From contig VWZL01000812.1 of assembly GCA_013396915.1 (NCBI GenBank), positions 155,036-219,035 of the forward strand: a stretch of 64,000 nucleotides of DNA. Reading direction: 5' to 3'. Positions 26,271-39,468 of the stretch are shown here, piece after piece; position 1 is the stretch's first letter, and the number at the start of each line of letters is the position of its first letter. Source of the DNA: Stercorarius parasiticus. Its lineage: Eukaryota; Chordata; Aves; Charadriiformes; Stercorariidae. Position numbers and translations under genes: made by a program. The notes beneath the pieces were generated by a model, which was not told where the DNA came from, did no database searches, and was given only the letters and a program-made list of their open reading frames with translations.

Positions 26271-29200
26271 ATTGTCATGTTAATTTTTGTATGTCTATTT
26301 GCTTTAAAGTTCAATACATGAAATAATTAGATGTATATACGCAGTGCCTGGTACAGCTGATAAAAAAAACATTTATCTGAAAGTCAATAGCTCTGATTTA
26401 GTACAGCAACAAAGATGTTGATAGTATTTCTACCTTTTATTCCCTGGAGTACTTGCTGTAACTTTTTTTTACTGTTAGGAATGAATCTTTCTCTTTGCAT
26501 TAAAAGATGTCTATCATAGATTTTTAAGTCATATTACTCTGGTTCGTAACTTTTTCCATAAAGAAGTGAAAAACATAGCACCCTTATTAGCAAGGTGGAG
26601 CATATAGCCTTTAATCAATATTAAAATGCACAGGTTTACATTGTTGCAAGGTTGATTTTTGTATGCTAATACTAGTAGACTAATTTTCATCTGAAAAACC
26701 CAGTTAATACATGGAAGCAACTTTCAGGGTAAGAAAGACGAATGCATAGATATGAAAATAAATCTGGAAAATCACCAAAGAATGTGCAGGAGTAAAGAAA
26801 TTAAAGTCTTAGAATTTGAGCTGAGATTGAAGAAAAGGAAAAGGTAAACTGCTCCCTTATATTTCTAATGTCACTCAAGTTTTCCTATATCAGTATAAAA
26901 AGTCCAAAAAAAGCATTATCATAAAAATATTTATTTTGTTTCTAACTAAATTCATTGGAATAAATACAGTGTTTATACATTCAGTTATAAAAGTATTTTT
27001 AAAACATCTATATGGGACTTTAAACATTTTCAGAAAAAAAAACCAGAGGGAAAACTGAAACTAAAAATAAAAAACTTATATTTTAAAATCTGATAATAAT
27101 TTGACTCATTTTGCATGTATTATGCACAGTCATTTTCAATGCTTCTGAATTTTAATAAACCATGTGCATCACTTTTCCCCGAGAATTTGCTACTCACTTA
27201 AATCAAAGCTTGGTACAAAGTTGAAATAATACTTAATACAAATGATACTTGAGTTGGACTATGAATAACTTAGGTTCAAAATGATTTAATGTATTCCTAC
27301 AGTACAAAACCTAGAGTATTTAGCTTGTCTGTTAGCCTTTACTTAAATTCAGAAATCCCATCAACGTACGTTTCACTAATGTACATGTAATGTACATGTA
27401 ACATTAAACGTATTTGCTTTCATTATGGAATCATACTATTATTATTAATATTCAAAAAAACATCCCCAGTAAAAAAATGTTAATGTAGTATAAATCTTTG
27501 ATTACTTGTATAGTGATCAGTTTGTGGTTTTGAAGTACATTATTAGATTGCATTCTCTTAGGGCTTAAGCTTAAAGATATCTGTAAAACTCCAAAGGATT
27601 TTTTAATTGCCCTTATAAGATGATTCTTATTTAAATTATAAACTAGCATTACTGACTAAGTAAGTAAAATGAGTCGTGTGTTGTGTCACAAAGTTACACA
27701 CCATGAAACCATGCAGAAGTCAAACTTGAAAACTACTCTCAGACTAATCCCTGGAAGATGTTTTAGGTCTCTCTATCAAAAGAGCCAAAAAAGTGCTATA
27801 TTGTAAGCAGGTCTAAATATTTATGAAATGGCACCTCAAGCCTAATGCTTTCTTTATTATGCTTCCTTATTATGGGATAACTGAGGATATAACAGGTCTT
27901 GATCTCTAAACCTCCATTTCATCAGATGTCCTGAGTGAAATTCATTCATTAGAAAGGCTTGGAAGTCACTCTTGTCTTTTCCCACTACATCTTTTCCTCC
28001 AGTGTTCCCTTCCAATCCGACAACTTTAATTGGTTCTTTGGTCACGAGGCAAGCATTCTTTATTCATCAGTTCTAAGGCCTACATTTTCTCTCTTCAGCA
28101 AGCAAAACCCCTGCAATTCTTGGCAGTTTTCCAGTCTCAGATCCTACTGCAGACATGTCAGCACCTGTGAGTTCCCTCTTACCAATCCCATTCTGTAGAA
28201 CTGCACCCACTGCACATGACCTATCCTTCCCAGTGGGTCACCACCCTGGTCCACAGAGCAATCTCTTTTACAGAACATAGTATACTGTGATGCACAATAA
28301 ACTGTGTGGGAATGATTCTACAATTTACACAAGTACGAATTGCTTCAAAACAACATAATTTTAAGACATAGAGAAGTATTGTTGAATAAAAGCATAAGAA
28401 AATTTATTTTCAAATTGGTCATATTTGTATGTATGCATTTGATCATGACCTAGCCCTCAACTAGCATCCAACTTATGTAGTTATATACTAGACACAAAGA
28501 ACAATCAAAAAAAAAATACCAAAACAAAACATTATTTGATATCACTTGACAACTACTACCTAGAAATATAATGCTCGTACTGCAAGGTGCAAACATCAGT
28601 GTTCAAAATGATACAGGTTTGAGGGCATTCATCTTCCCTTTCCAAGACAGAGAAGCAGAATATCACTGTTCCATCTCGCTAATCTTACAAAAGAAGACAC
28701 TTCAGTTAAGATGATTGCCTGAAAAATATGCCATATCAGTGCTGGCTTGGTCACATTTGTCCTATTTATTTTTCTTCTTTTCTCAGGCTAGAAATGGATG
28801 ATCCTGTAAGACCATAGCAAACCAGAGGTTTTAGATGCCTTTCAATTACCTCTTGAAGCAAATACGACATTTTTTTGTAGCCCAGTGTGGAGTCTGGCTG
28901 CTTGTCATGTTCCAGTTAGTGAAGCAGATGTGAAAGGCTTGTTATCATCACCTGAGCCTTCGATTTAGCTTGAATTTGAACACTCCTAACTATGCACGAG
29001 TTTACTAGTTCTGTTCTTTTTCCCTAAATGTGTATTAATTTATATTATAAGTTATGTCATTTAAACTTTAAAAATACTCTTCTGCTCCTACTTTTACTGC
29101 TCCTGGACAAATTTTTGTTCTTGGTAAGTTAATGGCAGTTTTGTCATAATCATCAGTGGGAATAGAAGTAGTTCCTATAATATGATAATTATTTTAAGCC

Positions 29201-30100
29201 AAATCTTAATATGTAACAGACAGTATTCTATTGCTATATTATCACTTAATTAATTTGCAATAAGATATACTGATAAAAATATATTCAATCCACTTTGTTA
29301 TGTGTCAGTTTCAAATAATTTTCAATCTCATTATCATAGTTCTTCTCCATAATAAATGCAAAGCCTTATACATACCTAAGAGACTGGTAACTTTTTAAAC
29401 ACTTTAATGCACTCTGATGATTTCAGGGGCAACTTGAGTACAGGCTAAGTCCTTAACCAAAGCACTAGTACATGGGGAGCTCTGACCTCCATCCCCACCA
29501 GAGCTTTATTAAGAGCTACCTCAGTGAAACCTTCTTCAGCTGTTTGCCTCTTGCATGGCACAGAGGGAAACCACTGTACTGCAGCAGAGAGACCATCACC
29601 ATCACACACCAGCACGAGCAGTATAGACAGGAAGCAAAAACACACCACCCCTGCATAATAATGACGGCAAGTAAAAAGATTCCCATTAAGTAAAAAGTGG
29701 TACAGCAGGCACTGCAACACAGTATTCTCTCTATTCATAGTCGAATTTCCAGTGAGTGGTTTGGAACATAAAAAAAAAAAACCTCTGGAAAATAGATTAC
29801 TAGACTTTATACTGCAGGCAACAGGAGGGCAGTAACAAGATTCAAAGAAGACACAGGCCTAACTGCCAATGCAAGGTTAGTTGCCATGTTTATGAAAGGA
29901 CTCTCAGAGGCCAAGATGGAAACAGAAGAGGAGAGCTGCATTAGTTTTGTCACAGTCTAACCAAATAGTTGACAGATAGAAAAAAAAGAAAAAAACAGAA
30001 AATTTTGCACAGGAAAGAAAAAAGAAAAAATATATTTTTCACTTCACCTAATACAGAGAAGGTATCTGCATTGTCTCTATTGTCTGTGAAGAGAAGCTAT
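26271..30100. other. Unique AT-rich DNA, no gene seen
   Basis: No exon recognised. Open frames do not exceed 97 codons (29445-29738 minus). The stretch 27850-28290 and the stretch 29425-29730 are GC-richer than the rest but lack convincing coding or repeat signatures. A tandem pair of 11-bp near-palindromic units lies at 27378-27399. Confidence 0.5.
27378..27399. repeat. Two tandem AATGTACATGT units
   Basis: Exact 11-bp unit repeated twice; each unit contains the palindrome ATGTACAT. Too short to classify. Confidence 0.7.
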
Positions 30101-30625
30101 AGAACAGTTTTGTTTTATATCTTTATCAATGATCTGGATGAGGGGATTGAGTGCACCCTCAGTACGTTTGCAGACGACACCAAACTAGGTGGGAGTGTTG
30201 ATCTGCTTGAGGGTAGGAAGGCTCTACAGAGGGACCTGAACAGGCTGGATGGATGGGCCAAGGCCAATTGTATGAGGTTTAATAAGGCCAAGTGCNNCAA
30301 GCCATATGAGGAGAGGCTGAGGGAACTGGGCATGTTTAGTTTGGAGCAGAGGAGGCTGAGGGGAGGCCTTATTGCCCTCTACAACTACCTGAAAGGAGGT
30401 TGTAGAGAGGTGGGTGTTGGCCTCTTCTCCCAGGTGAATAATGACAGGACCAGAGGAAATGGTCTGAAGTTGCAGCAGGGGAGGTTTAGATTAGATATTA
30501 GGAAGAATTCCTTTCCTGAAAGAGTGGTCAGGCACTGGAACAGCCTGCCCAGGGAGGTGGTTGAGTCCCCATGCCTAGAGGTATTTAAGAAACGTGTAGA
30601 TTTGGCACTTCAGGGCATGCTCTAG
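30101..30625 (+). pseudogene. CR1 ORF2 fragment (reverse transcriptase palm to C-terminus)
   Basis: The frame opens upstream of the element but CR1-like protein starts near 30101. It shows [14 protein letters not shown], the intact catalytic FADD motif (FADDTKLGG), [20 protein letters not shown], then after the Ns [37 protein letters not shown] and [20 protein letters not shown], stopping at the usual ORF2 end. The N-terminal endonuclease and most of the fingers/palm are missing. The single long frame across the two Ns is a product of the gap: part of the thumb is not represented. Not a functional gene. Confidence 0.88.
30296..30297. other. Assembly gap, 2 N, hiding about 0.3 kb
   Basis: AAGGCCAAGTGC on the left is normally followed in CR1 by the GGGTCCTGCACTTGGG-type segment, while the right side begins far downstream at AAGCCATATGAGGAGAGGCT. 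The placeholder size does not represent the missing length. Confidence 0.8.
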
Positions 30626-30729
30626 TGACAGAGATTGTAGGGGTTTTTTTTTGTGTGCGTATGGTTGGACTGGATGATCTCAAAGGTCCTTTCCAACCCT
30701 GAAGATTCTATGATTCTATGATTCTATGA

Positions 30730-32086
30730 ACTAATTTACATAAGATGGCCTTGTATTTCAGTCAGCTCCCGTGAAAGGAATCTTAACAACGAATGCTGAA
30801 GAAATTTAGTCAGTTCTAAACGGAAAAGAGAAGAAAAAAGTGGACAGAGATTGCTGTGGTACCTCACAATAATACCTGCTGACATAAAAGAAAAAAAAGA
30901 AAGAGAAGAATGAGAAGAAAGAAGAAGGAAAAACAAAGGTTGAAGAAGTTAAGAGAAATGAGTTTTATAAAAAGTAACCACTCAGACTATGTAGACGTTC
31001 TTGCAAATTTATCGCCTTTAATAACATTAATCACTGTAATAATAGTTCCAAATATGGTAACATGAAATAACACAAGAATAAACGCACTCTACCTATACCA
31101 GTGGATAAATTCAATGGTCTATATAGTTTGAACATTTTTTTCCCAACAGTATGCATAAGCAATGCCTAGGCTAGAAAACAATACTTTTTCCAAGTATTGT
31201 CCAGTAATTCACCACTTCCTGAAACAAAGTGGTTTCTAAGAATGTAGAAAACTTCAATAAATTTATTCATTGGACTTGTCCGGTCTTTCCTTAAATCTAA
31301 GAATGCTTTCAGTGTTCTCAGCATCCTGAGAGAAGGTGTTACATAGCTTATATTTTTGAGCAACTATCTCATAGAGTCCTAGAAAAAAATAAAGTTGAAA
31401 ATTTAATTCAACCTCCTGCTCAAGGCAGGGCTAATTTCAAGATATGGTCTCCTTTTGTGTTACCTGTTAGTTTCATCTGATGTCTCACAGTTGTCCCATA
31501 GGAAGAGGCAGGTAAAAAGTGGTCCATATTCACCATCTCCAGATCAGTCATAAAAGCCCTCTGTCGTCTCTTCTAGATATTTTTTTTTCAGACTGAAGGA
31601 CTTGAAACCTACTTATAACTCACCTAACTGTGCATTTTACTACTTTTGAATACCTTTCTTGCCATTCTCTGAAACTTTTATGAAACTTCTTTTCTAACAC
31701 TTTTTTTCTATATTCTTTTTGAGACTGAAGGATAAAAAAAACCTCTTAGTATTCAAGAAGTTTATACAGGGGAATAATCATGTTCCAACCTTTGGGAAAA
31801 GCAGGCCAAGGTTCCTCATCACTACTGACAAACTTATAGCATGAAGGCATGATATTATGCTGCTTTGTTTTGATAAAAATGCATAATATTTGATAAATTT
31901 CAGGCATATTAGAATGATCTAAAATTTTCTAGCTCCACTCCTTGTTAGAAAAATCGTTCTGTAAGCTGTCTCTGAGTCACCGAAATAAACAGATGAAGAC
32001 TTCTAATATATGTTAGCAACTACCAATAGTGCTTCAAGCCTCATGATATTATAATATCAGACCAAATTACAGAGAGGTTGTGAACT
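30730..32086. other. Unique AT-rich DNA with one faint CR1 remnant
   Basis: No gene. The interval 30870-30940 is purine-rich (GAA/AGAAGG-type). One weak CR1 match is listed separately at 31371-31440. Confidence 0.5.
31371..31440 (-). mobile_element. Ancient CR1 3' remnant
   Basis: ATAGAGTCCTAGAA followed by TTCAACCTCCTGCTCAAGGC and an AGGGCTAATTTCAAG block resembles a decayed reversed CR1 3' end. The resemblance is lost after about 70 bp. Confidence 0.4.
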
Positions 32087-32366
32087 CACAGAATCACAGA
32101 ATGGTAGGGGTTGGAAGGAACCTTCAGAGATCATCTAGTCCAACCCCTCTGGTAAAGCAGGTTCACCTAGAGCAAGTTGGACAGGAATGCATCCAGGTGG
32201 ATTTTGAGTATCTCCAGAAGAAGAAGACTCCTCAACCTCTCTGGGCAGCCTGTTCCAGTGCTCTGTCACCCTTAAAGTTAAGAATTTTTCCCTATGTTCA
32301 GATGAAGTTTCCTGTGTTCCAGTTTGTGCTCGTTGCCTCTTGTCCTGTTGCTCAGCACTGCTGAAA
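32087..32366 (-). mobile_element. CR1 3' fragment
   Basis: CACAGAATCACAGAATGG tail, GGTTGGAAGGAACCTTCAGA, CATCTAGTCCAACCCCTCTG, CTCTGGGCAGCCTGTTCCAG and TTGCCTCTTGTCCTGTTGCT all follow in the order of a minus-strand CR1. About 280 bp; 5' truncated before any ORF2 core. Confidence 0.92.
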
Positions 32367-34120
32367 CTCAGGTAGTTTCTATTTTATATTTATTTTGCCA
32401 TGTACCTCTTCAAAGTTGTAAAACTACTTTCTTCACTAGAGTATGTGGGACCAGTGCTAAAAGTGATTTAGAAATCACAGAGGCAGTTTTGTCAGATGTC
32501 TTGGTGTGATTTTGTGATTCTACTGCTCTGGTCCTTAAGACTCACGCTCTGTTTGGTTTTTAGTGCTATGATGAATAAATGAATAACATGGTATAAAGAT
32601 ATAAACCACATGAGGTCATAAACAAAGTTTTCCTTATTGTTCTTTTTCCCAGCCAAATATTTAATTGTGTATTATGCTGTCATTTTCACTAAAACAGTAA
32701 ATTTTCATTAGTTGATCAATCTGAAACTAATGTATCATTTGGAAGAAATATTTTTAAGAAAGCATTCACGAAATTAAGACATTAAGGTGCTAGTTTATAC
32801 TTATGATAAACATTGTCACTGAGTGCAATAGAAATAATGACTTGCACTAACTTTCAATTTATTACATTTTCAAATCAAAACATGAAGTTAACAAATCTTG
32901 TTACTTTTCCTTTGAAAATATTGCTAAATTGTATTATTCCAGTTCAGTACAGTGTCATCAATTTATTAAGTTACCATTACATATATTACTAGGGCCTCTA
33001 CTGAATATGACAGTTACATTTCCCTATTCTACTTGACTGTTTTCTCCACAGCCCATGAAACCACTATAGTAATTGCTGATCAGCAAGTAAATATTCAGAA
33101 AGTAAATGCTCTAAGATAGTGCCTAATTGAGAATGAGTGAACAGCGTCAGCTGAAACTGGCTCTAAGGAAGGCATGTTCGTAGTGGCTTGGTCAGCCATG
33201 CTTGTTAATTCTAATCCTGACTAGATCATTTATTTCTGGAAGTGTTAGTAATAGCAGATAGTAATTATTCCACAGTGAAGAAGAGTGCAAGGGGTCAGTT
33301 TCTCATTAAAAAAGGAAAATTAAACACATCAAATTTAAAATAGTTTTTCACCTTTTATTTAGCATTACTTTGGAGAAATTATTTCCAACTAAATTAAATA
33401 ATTTATGTAGGAAAGGAATTATTTTTATCCTGTATAGAAAAGAATGCCTTCATATCATACATACCCAATACAAATGAAAACTTATTAAAACTCTTTTAGG
33501 CTACATTATGATCAAACAAGCTGTAACATTAGGTTTATTTAGGAATAAGAATAGGAATTCCTCTTATCTTACTTGCTTCTAGACCGCAGAGTAAGTTACA
33601 TACCAAAAAAATATTAAAGTAAAAATACATTTTACTGAGGTGAAGATGTACAATAAAAGTATTGATCATTTTGTCTATTATGGGTCAAAAGAGTGAAAAA
33701 TGAATGAGAAAATTGCTTTAATACAGTTTCAGTTTACTTAGATTTTTAAAAGAATGGTCATAATTCATAAATCAAGTAAATTTCCTAATGATTAAACCAC
33801 ATGATTCATATAAAAACCTCTGATTGTTAGAAGTCTAGCTCCTTGTAGAGATTAGGTTACAACTTAATTCTGAGATAGTGATGCAGAATGCGACTGTTCT
33901 TGTATATTTTTAGAGATGAGAACCGTAGTCCTTTATTTTTGTGAACCAGAGTAGGATCTAAGGATCTTCCCTACCAGAGATAAAGTTTGACATGTAAATC
34001 CATAGTAATCACCCTTAAATCCTATTACAATACATGCAGAAAACCAGAGGTATTCAGAGATTGTCCTATGTGCTGAACTGTCTTATATACCTATGTGTGG
34101 CTGGCTATATTCCTAAAATC
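32367..34120. other. Unique AT-rich DNA, no gene seen
   Basis: No open frame of note, no repeat family recognised. Confidence 0.6.
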
Positions 34121-34562
34121 AGAATAATAGAATGGTTTGGGTTGGAAGGGACTTTTAAAGATCATCTAGTCCACCCACCTACCCTGCCACCCCCTGGAGG
34201 CTGAACCTGATGTCCATGGCCATGGACTTCTTTCACTAGATGAGCTTGCTCAAAGCCTCATTCAACATGACCTTGAACACTTCTAATGACAGCACATCTC
34301 CATCTTCCCTGGGCAACCTGGTCCAGTGCCTCTCTACCCTCTTTGTAAAGAATTTCTTCCTTATGTCCAATGTAAACCTACCCTCTTTCAGTTTAAAACT
34401 GTTGGCCCTTTTCCTGTCATTACAGGCCCCGGTAAAAAGTCTTTCTCCATTTTTCTTGCAAACCCACTTTTAGTATTGATAGAGCACAGTAAGGTCTCCC
34501 CTGAGCCTTCCTTTCTTCAGGCTAAACAAACCCAACTCTCTCAATTTTTCTTCATAGGTTCT
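34121..34562 (-). mobile_element. CR1 3' fragment
   Basis: AGAATAATAGAATGGTTTGG tail, TTGGAAGGGACTTTTAAAGA, CATCTAGTCCACCC, CTGGGCAACCTGGTCCAGTG, CCTCTTTCAGTTTAAAACTG and AGGCTAAACAAACCCAACTC in minus-strand CR1 order. About 440 bp. Its TTTAGTTTAAAAC-type block differs from the 32-kb copy and is shared with the 56.4-kb copy, indicating a different CR1 subfamily. Confidence 0.92.
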
Positions 34563-37500
34563 AAAAAATTCTTATGGTGATTATCTCTGGACATGAGAAA
34601 AATTAAATCAGATGAAACCCATCAAAATTTCTAGAGGAAAACCAGAAAAAGAGGTAAGTCTGTTGGAGTCCAGTTATGCACAATGACAGACCTGTGCACA
34701 CTCAAAAGGATCCACTCACATAAAAGCAACCACTAACTATCAATTCTGATTACTGAAATTTGGCATCTGTGAAAAAATTTGCACTCTGAATAACCCTGAA
34801 TCTGCAAAATGTAAAGAAAAATATTTGTTGTTAGATTTTTGAGAATTATTTTTATAAACAATTCCTGTTAAATGAACTTGTAAAATTACAAGACAAACAT
34901 CAGTCTAAAAAAAAGTAAAAACTTTTGGACAGGTATGATTTCACAAAATGTATTAAATGGCTTATGAAATTTAATGTAACTGCGTAAAATTTCTTACTGT
35001 GAAACTGTTCACTAAATATTTTAATTATATTGACAAATTAAGTCAAAACTGCAAAATTTGAACTCTCATTGAGATCCACTCACTGAGTGACACTGAGAGT
35101 GACTTTTAGCAATACTGTAATTGAAAACTTGTGTCTGGAAGGAAAATAAATTCTTGGTCTGTATATTTGAAATACAGAAATAATAATGCCCACTTATATT
35201 TATAAAAGCATAATGACGTATGGGCAGAAATGCTCTATATTTTGTAAGAGTCAGATGTTAACTGTTCTCTACTAATTAAAATGCAGACAAACTCTCACTT
35301 AGATACAAGACCATGAATAACTGTGACACTTACCCAATTGTACCTTGCCAGTTCACCATTTAATTTCAGCTGTGAATACCACTTTGTGAATTGATTGTTT
35401 TTCTTCTAGCTGCAAATAAATGCATAATAAGTGTTTTCATCACTATTTACTACTTCAAATTTCAGTATTCAGTGTTTTGTCATTTGAAGTTCAGTGATAC
35501 ATGACCTAACATATTAAACAAAGCAGCTACAATATATGGTGAAATATTTTCCCCAAGTGTCCTTCTACACTGATATATAGATATTTTAATTTACGGAATT
35601 ATGTTAATGGTGAGCCAGATCTTTGAGTCTGTATCCAGATCTTATGTCCTTTTTTTTCTTTTATTTCACTGGGTCATCTATTTTATTATGTGTGACCTGA
35701 TTAAGAGGTCACACTTTCTGCAAATAAAATTACTGGAAAAAAGCACGAGAAAATCACGTTTGCTCTGCACTTCAAATACCAAATGGTTAAATAAGAGAGT
35801 GAAATAAATTATGTCTATTCCTATGCAGTGCCGAAGGGCAATAAGAATTATTTTTTTAATACATTCAACCATATATTCTTGTCTCATTTTAGTCAAATAT
35901 TAGAGAATCTTTTCAATAAAGAATTCTCAGAATGCTTTTACATCACTATAAATTATTTCTGAATTACACTTCAGTAAGAGTAGAAAGAGGTCCAGCTTAT
36001 AATTCGTATCCTAAAACACTGCTTCTCCCTTTTGCCAGCAAAGGGTAAATATAGCTAACACTTAAAACACAAATAGATCATCAGTAAGTGCATATATGCC
36101 CAGGACTTTGAGAAATAATGCTGACCTACTGTAAGGCTATTATTGACTTTATATTTAATGCAATATATCTCATAGCTTGATCTTTCTTTAGCTATAACCC
36201 TTCTATGACGTAAATTTTTTGTAATTCAGCCTAGGCGAAGTCACCTAAAATCATGTTGAAACAGGAGTCAGCTGCTTACACGAAGGCATTTAGTGTCAGT
36301 TGAAAACTCAGTAGTATCTAAGAGTTGACAGGGAACAGGCAATTATGAATTTGCAGCAAAGGAACTGATGGAAATCTAAGCATGTAATATGGCACTACAC
36401 CTATACTCAGACAAATGAAACCCTAGGTGGCTACTTTAAGGTGACAAAAAACTCTGCCTCTAAGCTTCATTCACTGTATTGATGCCCCTTTTGAACACCT
36501 CCATGGCAAGAATGAAGACACCTCGTGCTGAGGAATCTCATGCACATACAGACACCTTCATGCAGGCCTACTCATCATACATGGATTGGAGGCAGTCTGA
36601 CTCCCAGGCACATTAACTTCAGGTAGTGTTGACCTTCAGACAAGGATTATTGGCAGAGAAAATGTTCTTTTTCCTCCCACCCCTGCTTTCAAATCAGATG
36701 TATGCTGCAGCTAAGGCAGGATTGTACAATAGGTATTGATATTTGGAATTAATTTCTTTGTTTTAACTCTGCTTAAACAGTTTTCATACTTTTTTTTTTT
36801 TTCTGTTATGGGATATGGAGATCCAGAGAGCTAATCTGTCAGGTAGAAATTAAGAGATCTGAGATGAGGATTCAAATGTAGTAAAAGAGTTTCAGAACTA
36901 CCAGTTCTTCTTAGGATTTGGTCAGCACAGTGAGAAACAACAAAAGTCTGACAAAAATTTACAGACTATTAAAAACACTGGAATAGATTCTTGTTAATTA
37001 AAAATAAAATTAAATTAAACAACAAAAAACTTTTTACATGCTGCTTAGGTTGATTTTACCATAGGAATAAAATAAAAAATAAAATAGTTGTTGAGTTTTC
37101 CTCTATTAAAACAACGAATTCCAAAAATAGATGTAGTCAGAGATATTTGAAGGTTGCCAGCGCACTATAGCTGTTATGTTGGATTTTAACTCTGATCATA
37201 TTTTTCAATATTGTATAAACATAATGACTTTCCTAGAAGAGAATTGTATCTAAACACAAGTACTCAGAACAACGGTAAGATAATATAAAATATTCAAAAG
37301 GTGATTTAAAGTGGTTAATAATGATTTTTCATAATTTCCACTGGAATCAGTGGAATTCATCAGTCAGATCATACCCATAGAATTTCCACCATAATGCAAG
37401 AGTTAAAGATAAACAGATGAAAAAGAGACTTCTTTTCACAACAGTGACCCTGTAAACTAAAAATAAATTAATTCAAAGCAATACTCAAGAGATATGCATA

Positions 37501-39445
37501 TTACTGTAGCCAACAACACACCATCTCATTTCCCTATTCCCTAGTTGTTCAGGAGTAGTAAAATGCATATTAGTATGGAGATTTTTTGCAATGGGGCACA
37601 CACTTTTTGCTAATGAAGCAAGTCTGTCAGAGCAACAGAGATGGAAAAAAGGGTAATTGGATCTTACTTGAAAACCTTCAGCTTAAGTTGTGGTCTAGAA
37701 TTGACAGGTCCTATCAATATTTACAGAGAGATTTATTGGTATGCCATATATGCTCAGAATGACATACATTTTTGTACTATAATAAAAAAGAATTGCATAG
37801 TGTTATTATATCACTTTGAACTTGTTTGTCTTTTTAAAGTACAAGAAGATTTTTTTTCAGTTGCATAGAATTTAGAATTAACTGCAGGTTTTGGTCTCTG
37901 GTTTCATTGAAAATAAACAGATTGTTATAAAAACTGTGAAAGCTCATTATCATTTGCATAACTGAAAACCAGGTAGTGAAACTAACTAAGAAAGACAACA
38001 TGTTCTGCCTATTTAGAGAATACATTTTGCTTATTTTTGTAGTATTAGAACATAATTTAAAAAAAATAACGAAAGACAATTGCGAATACAAATTTTTAGT
38101 ATCTAGGTTCTGCTAAATATCAATATTGTATTTCATGCACAAAGACATGGTCGGAAATGAATCACAACAAAAAATAAATAATGATAAGAAAAACTTTGAA
38201 ATAAGCTAAGGTTAATTTTTTTAACACTTAACAGTGTGCCTCACAAGAGCTTTATGTTTCATCGTTTTCAGCGTCAATAATTCTCTAAATGAACAGTGAC
38301 TGACAGAAACCTTCTTTCTAGAAGGTTTCCAGCATTTGTCATGTTTTAAACATAAAGTTGAATCTTGACCTGTACACAGAGAATGGCAGATATGTGATTT
38401 ATTTGCATTTCCTTTTGATTTTTTGCCTTGAAATAAAAACAGAAAGGAGACCTATTTCTGAATATAAACTGAGATCTGCTATATATGTCAAGAAGGGAAA
38501 TTAACAAATTTCAGAAAATCCTTGGAATTTGCATTCCTGAAATCAGCCACAAGGTGAATAATTGCATTCCCTCCTCTGCTTCTGTTTCCGTTTCGTTTTT
38601 ACTGAAGCTTTATTCTCACTGAAAAAAAATCATTGAATTTTGAATTTTGAACAAAATTGCATTAAGAGACATCAATCAAATAAACTAGGATGTTTCATGA
38701 ATAAAGCGCTCTGTTTCTGAAAAAATGCTGGTAACATCTGCTGATTATCTGTAAGTTCTCAGATTTAAAATTTGATGGGACCTTTTTCTCAACCAATTAC
38801 GTTTATCACAATATCAAAAGCTTGTTTTAGACTGCTAGGCTATATTAACTGTGATAATACATGGCTAAGGTATCTGAAAACCACTTTTTGCTGACCAACG
38901 TTATTAGCTGAAAAAGCCTGAAGATGAGCTTTTTTAGAGAAAAAATTTAAGATTTGTACATGTGTAAAAATCTATCCTTTATTTTAAGATGCAATTCCAT
39001 AGCTCCCAGAGGAGATTTTAGTCACTAAGTTCTCAATAGTACCTAATTGGAGTCATGAATTCAATACTTACATCCAGGACAGAATTTAAGATAAACTTCT
39101 CTCTACGGGAACTTCTTGACTGGCCTGTTTTGCATAAGTGACTGTTGGGAATTGCCCTGAAGCTTTGAGAGGCTGAATGCCTACATGCTATTTTGCCCCA
39201 ATCTTAAGTATCTATATGGCATTTAGGTAAGGTCCGCCTGCTTAGATTTCAAAAAAATTACAGAAAAAAAGAAGCTCATTGCATTGTATCCACCACTTGT
39301 TTTTTATAATAAATTTTATTAACAGCATTGTCATTTTGTCTTTATTTCTCCCTAGATCTGTTCGAAGAAAGAAACAAACAACTTTTGCATATTTTTATTT
39401 TTAACTTTCAGCTATTTACATATTTTATACTATTGCTCCCAAATA
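34563..39445. other. Unique AT-rich DNA, no gene seen
   Basis: No gene or repeat family recognised. Open frames are below 90 codons. A T run lies at 36790-36803 and a 9-bp-arm hairpin at 38306-38329. Confidence 0.55.
38306..38329. repeat. Inverted repeat, 9-bp arms, 6-nt loop
   Basis: Arms GAAACCTTC and GAAGGTTTC are exact reverse complements separated by TTTCTA. No T run or A run follows in a way that suggests a known RNA element. Confidence 0.6.
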
Positions 39446-39468
39446 AGAGGAGAGGAGAGGAGAGGAGA
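39446..39468. repeat. Short (AGGAG)n array
   Basis: Four to five AGAGG units, about 500 bp upstream of the long array of the same unit at 39.94 kb. Confidence 0.85.

Larger units (their letters stand above)
30101..30729 (+). mobile_element. CR1, young-looking, with internal sequence missing
   Basis: 5'-truncated CR1 beginning in the ORF2 palm region (ATCTTTATCAATGATCTGGA) and ending in a well-preserved 3' tail with ATTCTATG units at 30705-30729, preceded by the TTGGACTGGATGATCTCAAA block. The tail and reading frame are better kept than in other copies, suggesting a relatively recent insertion. Two Ns at 30296-30297 mark lost sequence: compared with the copy near 46.2-46.5 kb, roughly 0.3 kb is absent here. 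Confidence 0.92.

Noticed and set aside
36460..36640. Possible old CR1 (TTTTGAACACCTCCATGGCA)
   Set aside because: Resemblance covers about 20 bp only and the expected neighbouring CR1 blocks are missing on both sides.
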